Origin: Phlebotomus papatasi | Taxonomy: Eukaryota; Arthropoda; Insecta; Diptera; Psychodidae | DNA: 64,000 nucleotides | Assembly: GCF_024763615.1 (NCBI RefSeq) | Contig: NC_077222.1 | Location: 20,770,001-20,834,000 of the forward strand | Direction: 5' to 3' | Shown: positions 34,862 through 46,576 of the stretch, one piece after another | Layout: each line of letters opens with the position of its first letter | Position numbering within the stretch: the stretch's first letter is position 1 | Notes under the pieces: model-generated | The model's database searches: none | The model's input: the letters and a program-made list of their open reading frames with translations, nothing else | Told to the model about the DNA's origin: nothing | Program-made: the position numbers and the translations under genes

Positions 34862-36790
34862 GTTGGTGAATTTTCTCATTAACATTTGCACTGAATGATT
34901 TTGATTTTCACCAGACACCGACTGCCCCCCATTCCTCTGTTTATATTTGCCTGGTCAGGTCATTTAAGTACTGGATCTCTTTATATTTTATAGAGATAAT
35001 TTTGCCTTACTGTTTAAAATAAGGGAAAATGTTTCAGATTGAATACAAAATGAACTGTTGTACGAAATAGGTTTTAGTTATGGCTAAATTTCCGATTAAA
35101 CAGTTAATCAACAAAAGAAATAGACAGTAACCATAGTTGCGACTGGTTATGTTCAAGAATTTGATAACTACTTAATACCTTACTGAAAATCCTTTTGAAT
35201 CCCTAGGGGATATTCTCGAACCTCACTGGAAAGTACATTATATATAGGAACTCTTTTCACTAAAAGAGTGCGGTAATACATTTCCTGATTTGTTTAGGCA
35301 CAATGGATCCCTGAATCCTAGCTGACCTTCGCCCCCGTCAAAAGATAAATAAAGTATTCCAATATTATCCTCATTATTACTGTAAAATACCTTGAAAGGT
35401 ATTCAACATAACCAAGAAATAAGTATTCGAATTTGTTAATAAGCTTGACCTATACAGGGATATTGGATTTTTCTAAAGTTTTTGGCTCGGCCACCAATTC
35501 TTTCTCAGTGGCTTTTGTGGCTGTGTGGCTTAAGATTCTAATTGTAAGCGATCAAAATTATAGAGTTGAAGCCAAAAGCTTTTAGAAAACTCGATTTTTC
35601 TAAGCTATCTTTTCCCAATCTCATTGATTTTCAGACTTTTTTTTACTGACATAAGAATGCAATTTCATGAACGTTTAAAGCTTATTATCAGTTGAAATTA
35701 CCCTGACTTTCTCTATAAAATCTTTGAATTGTTCAGTAATTTATTGAAACAAGTTTGATAAACAATGTTGTAATGCTCAAATTCTCTCTCACGGATTGAA
35801 TATTACGACCATATGCACCATCCATCATGAAGTGCAATTGAATGGCAAAGTATGTAGTTCAGGATACAAATTCATTTTGTCTAAAATAACAGTTGCGATT
35901 GAAATGCATTAAGGGCTGAAACATACTAGTTATAAAAACTAGACAACCTTTAGTCGGGACACCTACCGGTAACCATAAAATATATTCAAAGAAGTTTAGA
36001 TAACGTTATACAATTCTATTATTGCTCTAATTTGAAAAATATGATTTTCTTTATTTTTTTATTGTCAACTTTTATCTAGAGAAACAGTGATATATAATAT
36101 TATTCTTATAACAGTTCAAACCACGTTCACACTGAACTTTCAGTAGGTATTTGTAGGTATTTGAAGGAGTTTAATCGTGAAATGATCTTTAAAATTGAGT
36201 TAAAAAACATAAATGCTTAAAGCAAATAGCTGTGTCACACAACAAAGAACTTGAAAATTTAAAGCACATTTAAAAGGGTTATAATGGTAATTTTGTTTTG
36301 AAATTCCTGTTGAAGCTCTTAAGCCCCTTAAAAATGTACCACATTATTTTTAATAGTAGCTGAGATGGAATAGAGAGCACTTATAAGCGGCTTATAAAAA
36401 TTTTAGTTCTAAATAATGTCTTAGAGAATTCTGAAGGAGTACATTAAGGAATTCTTTTTGGTTAAGAATTTAGAATTTGGTTAAGAAAAATTCCAATCCT
36501 CAACGGAAGAATATTGTATCGTAAAGAAAGAATGTTAAAAAAAATATCGCACCAAATTTTAGAAGAGATATTAACCATGAGTTTTTTTTATTCTATATTA
36601 CGTTAAATAGCTTATAATTAATTTTCTCTCATTTTGGCAAAAGGAATATTTAAAATAGGAAAAGTAAAATGCTTTTGAAACAAAGCACACAATAAGATTT
36701 ATATATTTTTCATTATCGTCACCTCTAAAGTAAATTATTGTAAGTTTAAAGCGAAACTTTTTTAAGAGAAAGACTTAAAAGCTAAAAACA
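34862..36790. other. Presumed intron of the Beat-family gene
   Basis: Follows the exon donor. It holds a degenerate hammerhead-like module at about 35475-35520 (GGCTCGGCCACC..TTTCTCAGTGGC). No further exon was found. Confidence 0.4.
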
Positions 36791-36794
36791 AATA

Positions 36795-37697
36795 CTCCCT
36801 CCGTTCCGAAATAAGTTGTACGTTTGGGAAAAAATCTTGTTCCGAAATAAGTCATACGTTTAGGAAAAATTGGAATTAAGGGAAAGTTTGTTGGTAAATG
36901 TTTTATGTATCAACAATTATCTCTTGTAAAGAACTATTGCTAATGTCCAGTACTAAAATTGGGGTCCAGTCTTAATGGTATGTTGAGGAACGAATGTCTT
37001 AAAAATGTCTTATTTTTGCGTTTTATTTTCAATCTAAAATAGGTGCAGAATGGTGAGAGATACAGACTTGGGACCTTCGGGTGACCCCCCCATAAGTTGA
37101 CCCTGGGACCATTAATATGTTCTTTATTTTGCCCCCACTCCTTTCCTTCCCCTTCTAAACCATGTTTTTTGGGATTGCTCGAAAACACGTCGTGCGATTT
37201 TTTTCTTCAATTCAGAATATGTTTCAGAGAAACATATAAATCGTTCCAGGGTCAACTTATGGGGGGTTCTCTGAAGGTCCCAAGTCCCCATCTCTCACCA
37301 TTTTGCATCCAGATACATAAACACATTAAAAAAGGATATTCTTTTTATTGCTCATTCTGCAAAATTTGAGCAATAAAAAATGTCATATCGGTAATAACTG
37401 TTGAGTTCTACTGTGCATACAAAAAATTTAGAACAAATTCTAGCCTGTAATGTTAATCACAGTCCGTTTTTAAATAATTAACTATCTACCGGAGCTCTTT
37501 GAAAAATACGCGAAAAATGGACAACTTCAACATATCGAATCCTCAACATACCATCGCGATAGGATCCTCATATTATCCCTGAACATGGAGGATAGTTCAT
37601 ACACAAGATATTTGTAAATAACAAAAACATTCTCTGAAACCATTCCTTAATCCCTAATTTTTCGCCAAACGTACGACTTATTTCGGAACGGAGGGAG
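36795..37697. mobile_element. 903-bp Stowaway-like element with nested palindrome
   Basis: Ends CTCCCTCCGTTCCGAAATAA and exact complement, TA on both sides. The second TTCCGAAATAAGTCATACGTTTAGG at 36839 duplicates the terminus. The centre holds an inverted repeat (37040-37110 vs 37240-37312, sharing GACTTGGGACCTTC and ATAAGTTGACCCTGG), likely a separate nested insertion. Confidence 0.88.
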
Positions 37698-37775
37698 TAT
37701 TAATTTTTATTAATTTAAATTAAATAAAATTATTAGTCATACTTTCAACTTCTGAAATTATTTTATCATACTTAT

Positions 37776-38022
37776 ACTGAGAGAAATCCAAAAAAGTTAA
37801 AATAGCATTCCGGAAATGTTTATTTTACCTTGCAGTATTGATACGAAATCGGTGTAAATATTACGCTTTTTAGGTGTATTATGGGTTAAAGTTACCCTTT
37901 TTCATGTTAATTTTACCCTTAAAAGGTGCAAAATTATCATTAAAAAACTTTCATATATTTTTACACCTAAAAAGTGTTAAAGTTATGAGGAATAAAATCG
38001 AACCACCGTTTTTTTCTCAGTG
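37776..38022 (+). mobile_element. CACTGAGAGAAA MITE (copy B)
   Basis: ACTGAGAGAAATCCAAAAAAG at the left, TTTTTTCTCAGTG at the right; collinear with copy A and flanked by TA. No coding content. Confidence 0.82.
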
Positions 38023-39164
38023 TATGCATTGAATTATTTTCTGGTAAAATGCTCACGTTATTTCGTTAATTTACGTATTTTCATTGCAATTCTTACGCAA
38101 ATTCTCGATTACCGTATTATCTTATCTCATACTCGGTGGCACTAGGTGAAAATAATATAAGAAAATTCGATAAACAGTTAACAAAACAAATTGTAATAGA
38201 AAGTAATCGTGCAGTTTTTTTTTGCTTACCGTTTATCGAAATTTTGTTTTATTTCTTCAATTTTCTTATATTATTTTCATAAAAAATAAAAGAAATTCAC
38301 ATTATTTGGAGGCATGAACGTTCGAATAAAGAGTAGTTTCCCCTATTTCATTGTTTTAACGGTGAGTGTGTTTCGTCCTTAATACATAGCTCCCTTGTTA
38401 AAAGTTTATTACGAGCAATCATATAGAAGCTGACACATTAACATGCAACACTGTTATTGACATGGAACTTTAACTTTATGACCGAAACTAAATTACTTTT
38501 TAGTTATTTTCGGTAAAAATGTACTAAAATCAAATCCGTATTAAGATCTTACTTAAAATTTAGCTAATTTTGCGCAGATAAAAATGTTTTAAAATTCTTA
38601 ACCGTCTTTATTTGACTTCCGAATATACATATAATAATATGTATAAAAGGGTAATTGACAAGGTGATTTGTTTTGAATTCTATGCTATGAAAGTTTCAGA
38701 AACATTATTAGGGATGGGTTTTCCAATTTTCGCTATTTTCCGTTTTCCTACTGTATTCACTGTACTGAATTCTATATTCAAATTAAATTTGAAATATCCA
38801 ATTAAAATTGATTAGCTATTCATAATCAGATTTTTAATGGGCTTAATCAATTCAAAATCACTAATTTTATTATCAATACCTTCTGTAACTAAATAAAATG
38901 TAAATTTATTTGATTTACTAGATTTACTAGTTCGTACTCATAAATTATTTGTTTTCCCAAAAGCACAAATAACGTTTAAGAGCTTATTTTTTCGGAAAAT
39001 AGTTAATTTACCCTACAGATTTTTTTTTAAATATCGGTATTAGATTTTTTGATATAGAATTGAGAGGAAAATTAAGTTTGCTTTTCAAACTAATTTTCAA
39101 TTAAAAAAAGAACTTAATGACTATTTTTTGAGTTTATTTAACTTATTTTACTAAATATTTAGCC

Positions 39165-39340
39165 ACTACTGGTAAAAATAAAAGGATCAAATTGATTCAA
39201 ATTTGATCCTTTTGCAAAGGATGGATCAAATTGACATATTCTATTATGATAAATGTGCATTCAAAGTTCGAAATTGGATCCATCCTTTGCAAAAGGATCA
39301 CATTTGGATCAATTTGATCCTTTTATTTTTACCAGTGACT
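39165..39340. mobile_element. ~175-bp palindromic MITE
   Basis: Arms ACTGGTAAAAATAAAAGGATC / complement at 39336, continuing AAATTGAT and CCTTTTGCAAAGGATGGATC. Centre about 39235-39280. CACTACTGG at left and CCAGTGACT at right are the ends. Confidence 0.8.
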
Positions 39341-39389
39341 GCTTTTCTTTTAAATATAATTATTTTTATTGTTTTTAAAATTGGGTAAT

Positions 39390-39790
39390 TCCGAAAGTGT
39401 TTGTAATTTAGGACAGGGTGCACATAAGCAGCAATGTCCTAAGTTTGAAGCGCAACATTTTCATTACAAATCAAGCTGTTCGTTATGTCTTTTCAGAAGT
39501 GTTGTCTGGAATCTTGACAAATATTTTATCGTCTCTGCTTTGCCTAAAATTAATCTTATAATACATTTAAAATTCAATGAAAATGTAGAGAAGAATTTGA
39601 TTGCAATTTTGGACATATTGTTTGTAATTTTGGACAGCTAATCCGCCTTAATCGGATGCCCAATGTTGTTTATTTTAAGAACTTAAGTTAGCAAGTCCTC
39701 ATCCTGTTTATGAGAAAGAAACGTAGGTTGTTCCAACGATGTTGTCCTCAAAGTGTCCAAAATTACAAACTGTCTCAAATTACAAGGAAT
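39390..39790. repeat. TGTAATTTTGGACA repeat (copy 1)
   Basis: Outer inverted blocks TAATTCCGAAAGTGTTTGTAATTTAGGACA and TCCAAAATTACAAACTGTCTCAAATTACAAGGAATT. Inner TTTGTAATTTTGGACAGCTAATCCGCCTTAAT at about 39618 recurs at 11050-11085 in a related, more decayed copy (10990-11825). Looks like an old MITE. Confidence 0.5.
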
Positions 39791-40226
39791 TCCTCTAATT
39801 GTCAGATTTTTCATTTTAAAATTATTTTGATAAGTGAAGGAAGACTCTCAGGGTTCGCACATATTCTGGCTTTGTGCAATTTATATTTTCGCATGATCCT
39901 TTAATGAATCTGACCTACTTTTTGCAGGAAATGTATGACTTAAGAGTGGCTATTAAAATACAGTGGGTGTCAATAGTTTGTTGCCTAATGCATGTTTGAG
40001 AAATTAAGTGAAAAAATTACCATAAATTTTAAATATTTTATGTATACATACACTGACACAATTTTACATAAAATTTGACGACTGATGACGCAGATTCATT
40101 CTAATAGTATCTCTAGACAATTTCTCATCTTTTATCTTTTTGTAATTTGCCATTTTAACCTAAAGTATAAATTATCAAAAAACAGATTATTTTTTGTTAT
40201 TTATCATCACTCTTATACACATATCG

Positions 40227-40361
40227 TCGGTTGCGTCTACCATTGTAGTATCTGCATTTGTTTTGTATCTGCATTTGCTGCAAGCTACAATACATTACAA
40301 GCTCTTGCGTAAAATGCTGACACAAAATAAATGCAGATACGACAGAGGTAGACGCAACCGA
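40227..40361. mobile_element. Hairpin MITE (GTCGGTTGCGTCTACC family, copy 2)
   Basis: Same arms and centre as 12040-12160, but the left arm carries an extra repeat of GTATCTGCATTTG and a few changes. Nested in the 39961-41029 element and directly followed by the tandem-TIR element at 40378. Confidence 0.8.
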
Positions 40362-40377
40362 AGATATATTTACGGGT

Positions 40378-40672
40378 CCCGGTCAAAATCCCGAAAGCCA
40401 AAATCCCGAAAGCCAAAATCCCGAACGCCAAAATCCCGAAAGCCAAAATCCCGAATTCTTAAAAGTGTCATAGCTACTCCCACGATTGCACCCGCGCTTT
40501 CTGGAGGCAAAGGAAAATCCTTGGTGTCATGGGAAATCATACTGAACATTTTCCTCCATATAATTTCATCCCATTCACGATTTTGAACATTCGGGATTTT
40601 GGCTTTCGGGATTTTGGCTTTCGGGATTTTGGCCTTTTCGGGATTTTGGCTTTCGGGATTTTGGCTGCCACC
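40378..40672. mobile_element. Element with TIRs made of tandem CCAAAATCCCGAAAG units (copy 1)
   Basis: The left end has five units of the 15-16 bp repeat, the right end five in inverted orientation. The centre (AAGTGTCATAGCTACTCCCAC, TTTTCCTCCATA) is shared, inverted, with 61058-61300. The opposing open frames here (repeated SRKPK / FGFRD) are artefacts of the tandem repeat. Confidence 0.82.
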
Positions 40673-41036
40673 GATATTTACCATTGACAACTTTAAAAAT
40701 GTATAAATCCACCATTTACACCTCTCAAATGATATAAACTCAAAATGTAACAGGTTTACATCAAGTTATTTGCATGTTTTGACCATTTTGAATTAGTTTT
40801 TAAAATGAGGCAACAAACTTTTGATTTTTCAAAATTTACCAACTTTTGGAAAACAATTATTTTTGATATGCAATAAAATTAATTATTATTTTTTAAATAT
40901 AAATAATAATTACGGATTACAGGGAACTCATCTGCAAAAAGAAAAATTTGAAAAAATATTTTTTTCTATCATTTTTTTTTACTTGATTTCTCAAACATGC
41001 ATTAGGCAACAAACTATTGACACCCACTGTATATTC

Positions 41037-41289
41037 ACTGAGCAAAAAACTGGAATGCAAATAACTTTTTTTCCTCGGAACTTTAATACTTTTTAGGTGT
41101 AAAAATATATCAACATTTTTTAATGTTAATTTTACACCTCTTTAAGGGTAAAACTAACATGAAAAAGGGTAGCTCTAACCCCTAATACACATAAAAAGCA
41201 TAATATTTACACCGATTTCGGATCAATGATGCAGGGTAAAATAAACATTTCCAGAATGTTATTTTAACTTTTTCGGATTTCTCTCAGTG
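41037..41289 (-). mobile_element. CACTGAGAGAAA MITE (copy C, inverted)
   Basis: Complement matches A and B; the plus strand ends TTTTTCGGATTTCTCTCAGTG. It begins six bases after the 39961-41029 element's target TA, so the two insertions are nearly back to back. Confidence 0.82.
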
Positions 41290-43970
41290 TAGCCATAATG
41301 TGTGCGAAGCCTTAAGCCCGGAAAGTCCCTCTCGAAGCCTTAAACTTCCCCTTAAACCTTAGAAAAAAAAACTTTCCATCTTTGTTAAAGCATTTGCACT
41401 AGATTTTTTTGCATTCGGTGAATGTGCATTAAATTACATGAACTCATAGGGGTGAAAGTGATGGAAAGTTGGGGTATTTGTAAATAAGGGTATGCTATGT
41501 GGTAACTGGAGGGCGTTAAAATATCATTTGTACGTGTTCAACGCAAAAAGCAGAATCACTGTGCTGTAGAGGCAATAAACAAAAATATTTTTCAATATTA
41601 TTGCTCTCTCTTTGCTGTTTTACTACCCCATTGATGACCTTTTTCTGGCTATCAAACCTATTGAGTTCATATGTAGATGTACGGGTTGTAGCAACATTTT
41701 AAAGGACTCTCTCCTCTATTGCCAGATTTATTTCCATAATTCAGCACTTTTTGCATTTGGATGAAAAAGAGGGATAAAGGGCACAAGTTGGGATGTATTG
41801 ATTGGAAATTTTGGTTAAAATTCATATTTATATGACATTTTGTGGCCCCATGTGCGTTTCAATTCAACACATTTATGGCTTTTTCAAAGTGTATCACACT
41901 TTTCACGTATTCCAAAATCCTAACAAGTGTTTTCCTCGGTGGAATAGTAATCCAATTATTGTGCAAAACATGACAATTATTGAAATTGATTGTATTTTCT
42001 CGGAAAATTTTCCACTGATCACCAGGCGTATACCACCCATCTCACAAATTCCAAAAAGCTCGTGCAAATTGCATAAATTCTGGCGCTCAAAGTCCCCTCA
42101 GCCGTTGAGATTAATTTGAATTTTTACTCACTGAAATGTTCTCAGTTTTGGATTAGAATATTTTGCTTTAACATTTCGATAATAAAATTGGATTGTATCA
42201 CCGTTTTTTTTGTCTTGACAGTGACCTCATCTCGATCACATTGTCTTCAAGCAGATTACTGGTACTTTTCATTAACGTCTATTGCGTCATTTATGCTGCT
42301 GCGTCGTCTCACTGTGAGATAGTTACTCTATTATTAAGTATTCTTCTAGATTTAGCAGATGGTATGATTAGAATAAGATAAAAAGATGAATTTTATTCAC
42401 TTGTGTTTGATGATGAAAAATTCTGTGAGACAGTGACTCAATGAAAATACTTCACTTTAAGAAGCTTCTTGGAATGTATAGGACAAAGAAAAATCGTAAG
42501 AAATCATCGAGGAAAATGTTAGTAAAGTTATAATAATGTGACATTGAATTTTATATTTGAATGTCATTGCATTTTGGTAGAGCCATTAAGTGTGAGCTGA
42601 GAATGAAAGACATAATTTCCATTGTAAAGATTATAAAGAGGCAACAGCAGTAATCAATTAAGATAAATAGGTAGAGTAATTTAAAAGAAAAAGAGATCAA
42701 AAGAATGTAAATATTCAAGTTTGTCTCACCTTTTATTCCTTTGAAAAATCTATTATTTTTCTCATAAGATTGCAAAGTGTTATATTTGTATAATCATATC
42801 TTATGGTAAGACTTGCTGATGGAGGAAAATATGTATAGAAATAATTCAATGTAAAATGGCTGTCCGTCCTCGAAAGAGCGAATTTTTTTTCCATCGAAAG
42901 CAACTTCTTCTAAAGCTAAGAATTTATTCATAAATAAACTAAAAAAGAACATAAACTTTACTCCGTCGAAGGAATTGTCAAATAAATTTAAAAAAAATAG
43001 TATAACTTGCAGAAAAAGAAAATTGATTTTATGTCTCTTCAGAGTGTCACAAATATAACCATACAGTAAATCAAAAAAAAAATCATGACGAGAATATAAA
43101 ATATGCAAAAAAACATGAAAATTAATTAAATTTCAATGTTTATACAATAAAAAAATGTAATGAAGCATGAAAAGGGCAAGGATTAAACAATGGATGAAAT
43201 TATTCAAATAATTGATATGAAAAATCGAATAAATGCTAAAAGGAATTAATGTATAATATTAACTATTGTATAATAATAAAAAAAAATATGAATGGAAATA
43301 AATTTCAAATATAAATACTCAATAAATCAAATTCTTCCTTTTGCAATCCTTCATCCTCCCGTCAAATGTGCTCTTGCTGGTATTCTGTCCATTTTTGAAA
43401 AATTCATGAATTATCTCCACATTGCGGAGCTTCTTTTACAAATATTTCTTGCGTGATGAGGCACAGAAATAAAACAGCTGAAAACAAGTTTTACTCTCCT
43501 GGATACTAATTCACTTCGCATTGACATTGTTTTTACCCATGCACTTAGCACGAATGGAATGAAGACAGCAAATCACAGGTAATTCTTCGAAATCATTGAA
43601 CTTGGCCCAGCTAGCATATCAATATTAATAAAAGCATGAGGTCATTTTGGTGGGAACAAAGACAAAACATAAAACGCAATACAATAAATTCAATTGCCAC
43701 TCATCAAACATCTTGATTTGTCCAAAAAATCAGGCAGACAATCAATAAAAACAATATAGAGCCACATAAAATGCATAAATTATCAATGAGATAATTTATT
43801 GTGGCGATTTTGCAATATTTTTACAAACAATTAAAATCATTCACTGGTGATATTCGCGCACGAGTCATGTACTTTCAGCAGGGGGTGATCAATTGGTTGA
43901 ATTTACAGAGTGCATAACAGAATTGTCGGCTTCACAACGATTCAATAGATACAATACCCATAAACGAGTA
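41290..43970. other. No recognisable gene
   Basis: 41293-41350 has TGTGCGAAGCC repeats also at 7310 and 10295. Frames at 41802-42381 (+) and 42551-43108 (-) are hydrophobic AT-rich translations with no domain. Confidence 0.45.
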
Positions 43971-43973
43971 TAT

Positions 43974-45802
43974 TAGGTGAGATTCTTAACAATCTCACCT
44001 ACTATAATCCTAACAAAATTTCATGTCCTCCGATCGCGCTCAAACTTGGCCAAAATGTGTTTCGCCACTTCCTGATCACGAATATATGGGGGGCTAAGTT
44101 ACGTTCCCGGCCGGCCGGCCGGCCGTCCGGCCGCTCTTTGGAGCTTAATAGCTCCTAAACTAAAAAAGATATCGACTTGCGGTTTTCGGCAAAGGTTAAA
44201 TATCGTATGAAAATTGCAACATGGTGCATTGACCCCCCACCCCCCACCCCTCCTTCCGCCATTTTGAAGACCCCCCTTTTTTTGTTTTCTCAATAGCTCC
44301 GGCCCTATGGCATCGAGCGGGCTCAAATTTTAGTATGTTATAGCTGGGCCTTAGAGCTTTCCATCAATACCAAACTTAAGGTCCCCCGACCCCCCTGACC
44401 CGAGCTATAAGGGTCCAAAAATATTTTCTTAAAATGGCCATAACTCCGGTTCTAATTGTCAGAATTTAAAAAGTGAGGGCTTTTTGGAAAGCTCTCGTGA
44501 AATGCCACTTCCCCTTCTAACATCGCAAGTTCATAAAACCACCGATAGGGGCGCTATTATTAAAAAGAAAATTTTTAAATCTTAAAAGTTAAATAACTCA
44601 AAAATTCCTTATGCGATCGGGCTGAAATTTTAGTATGTTGTAGCCGTTGATTATACCTATCAAACAAAAAAAACCTTAAGTCGATCCATAACCCCTGACC
44701 CGAGCTATAAGGGGTCAAAGTTCGAACATTGACCGGCCTCTATCTCCGGTTCTAATTAACATAGCGGCCTAAATTTTACCTTTTTGGTTTCGTCTCGATG
44801 AGCACTTTCAGATGGAAGTTCAAAAAGTCACCACAGGTGGCGCTGTGATAGCGTCAAAATTCATCGAAATTCAAAGTCACTTTTCTCAAAAACGGCATTG
44901 TGCAAGTTAATGAAATTTTAGTATGTTGTAGTCCAGTCTAGGACGTTTCCAAAATGGTGCGTATGTGCGCTGTGGTTTCAATAGAACCGGAGGTATGAGG
45001 GGTCAAAGTTCACGAAATTCAAAAAATCATATCTCCGGTTCTATGTGACCGATTTTGATGAATGAGGGCTCAAACGAAAGATCTCACCAAATGCTACAAC
45101 TTTCTAGAATATTTGAACTTCGTGGGACCAACACCAGGGGCGCCACAGTCGAAAAACCAATTTCAATATCACATAACCTCAATTATCTCGACTGTCGCTG
45201 AACCGATTTTGATGATTACTTCGAAATAATTGTAGAGCACATTTGTCTCTACATTTCGTCCATACATCATTTTCCGCTCAGACTACGCTATCACTCCGAT
45301 TTTGCCGTTTAAGTATGAAAAAATTGATTTTTCCCATAATAACGCTTTGAAATCACTCAGATGCCAATTTGACTGCCTCTACTCCACCAAGACACTTAAA
45401 ATAGGGGTTTAAATGGAAAGTCCCGCAAAATACAACAATTCTTTGATATAGTTGAAGTTCAACAAATGACTACTTGGGGAACTCTGGATGAAAAAACGAG
45501 TTAAGAAACAAAAAACCTCGCTTATCTTGACTTCTGAGTAATCGATGAGATCATGTTCTATGGGAAAATTATAGAGAACATTCTGGTCTACATTTCACCC
45601 ATATAACACTTTTCTGTCAGTTCATCCAAATCCTTGATATTTTGGTTGAAATACAAAATTTGTATAATTTCACGAATTTGATTCAAGATAACTGAATGGC
45701 GTCTCCCAACTTCAGCTCTAAATCGAATTTGCATGCACTCCGAGTTAGCTCACGTTAAGAATCTCACCTACATAAGCCGGTTAGGATTATCTGTCCCTTT
45801 AA
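43974..45802. mobile_element. 1.83-kb modular element, copy 2
   Basis: Same boundaries and modules as 24406-26279, same orientation, only a few percent different by eye. The chief difference is the microsatellite near the left end: GGCC repeats at 44109-44130 replace the CCGT array of copy 1. Confidence 0.82.
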
Positions 45803-45985
45803 TACTTTACATTGTATTTTCCGCATACGGAAGAACATGGGATTATTGCAAGAATTTTACATGCTCACATTGTAAGGTTGTATATACACGACTAACTGGA
45901 AAATCTCTAGGGGAAGTCTTTTAGGTTTCGCACATACTTCACCCTCAAACGCTTCATATTATTTCCGTCTTAGGGAAGTGACTTA

Positions 45986-46176
45986 GGGGAAACTGGGGCA
46001 CCACCAAACACGGGGTAGCACCAAACACTAATTTTTATTCCTAATCTACTTGGACTATCTCGACCATTTCTTCAGTGGACAAGCATCCCTATTTTGCCTA
46101 TAAATTTCTATAAGTCTTGTCCTCTGAAGTCAAATATATGATTAAAAAATCAGAGTGTTTAGTGCTACCCCGTGTT
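45986..46176. mobile_element. GGGGAAACTGGGGCA MITE, truncated at its right end
   Basis: Left terminus after TA 45984-45985 is GGGGAAACTGGGGCACCACC. The body matches 31890-32101. The right end stops at GCTACCCCGTGTTAG and lacks the final ~20 bases of the inverted repeat, so it is no longer mobilisable from both ends. Confidence 0.85.
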
Positions 46177-46289
46177 AGAATTATACGAAAAATTGCGTTT
46201 TCAATGTAGCTCCAGCTTCACAGCCACCGCCCTCTAAACATTAGGAAATGCCTCACTGGAAAAAGGTTTGTGGAATGATTAAACTTGTA

Positions 46290-46495
46290 GGGAAAACTGG
46301 GGCACCACCAAACACTAATTTTTATTTCTTAACTACTTGGACTATCTCAACCATTTTTTCAGTAGACAAAAGCATCCTTATAGTGCCTATAAATTCCCAT
46401 AGGTCTTGTCCTTAGAAGCCGAATATCTGATTAAAATATCGCAGTGTTTGATGCTACCCCGTGTTTGGTGGTCCCCAGATCCCCCTAATTGTTAA
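46290..46495. mobile_element. GGGGAAACTGGGGCA-type MITE
   Basis: Begins GGGAAAACTGGGGCACCACC after TA and ends GGTCCCCAGATCCCCC before TA 46496-46497. Body matches the copies at 31890 and 45986, only 110 bp from the latter. Three members of the termini family lie in 1.6 kb here. Confidence 0.85.
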
Positions 46496-46576
46496 ATTAA
46501 TTATTGTAGCTTATTAAATTAAAATGCCATAGGTCAAAGTGATTACACGAATATGGAAAAATTATGAAGTGCTTTA

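Larger units (their letters stand above)
39961..41029. mobile_element. 1069-bp Tc1/mariner-like element with ~58-bp TIRs and nested repeats
   Basis: Left CAGTGGGTGTCAATAGTTTG continuing TTGCCTAATGCATGTTTGAG; the complement at the right end matches for about 58 bp with a few mismatches. TA at 39959-39960 and 41030-41031. The interior holds the hairpin MITE (40227-40361) and the tandem-TIR element (40378-40672), so the native interior is only about 640 bp. No transposase frame. Confidence 0.88.

Noticed and set aside
34685..34918. 77-codon minus-strand frame over the Beat exon
   Set aside because: Shadow frame; the plus strand has the splice acceptor and Ig-domain residues.
40194..40690. 130- and 106-codon frames with SRKPK and FGFRD repeats
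   Set aside because: Translations of the tandem CCAAAATCCCGAAAG units at the ends of a mobile element.
44099..44326. 75-codon Gly/Arg-rich minus-strand frame
   Set aside because: Arises from the GGCC repeat and poly-C tract of the modular element; the sister copy has no equivalent frame.
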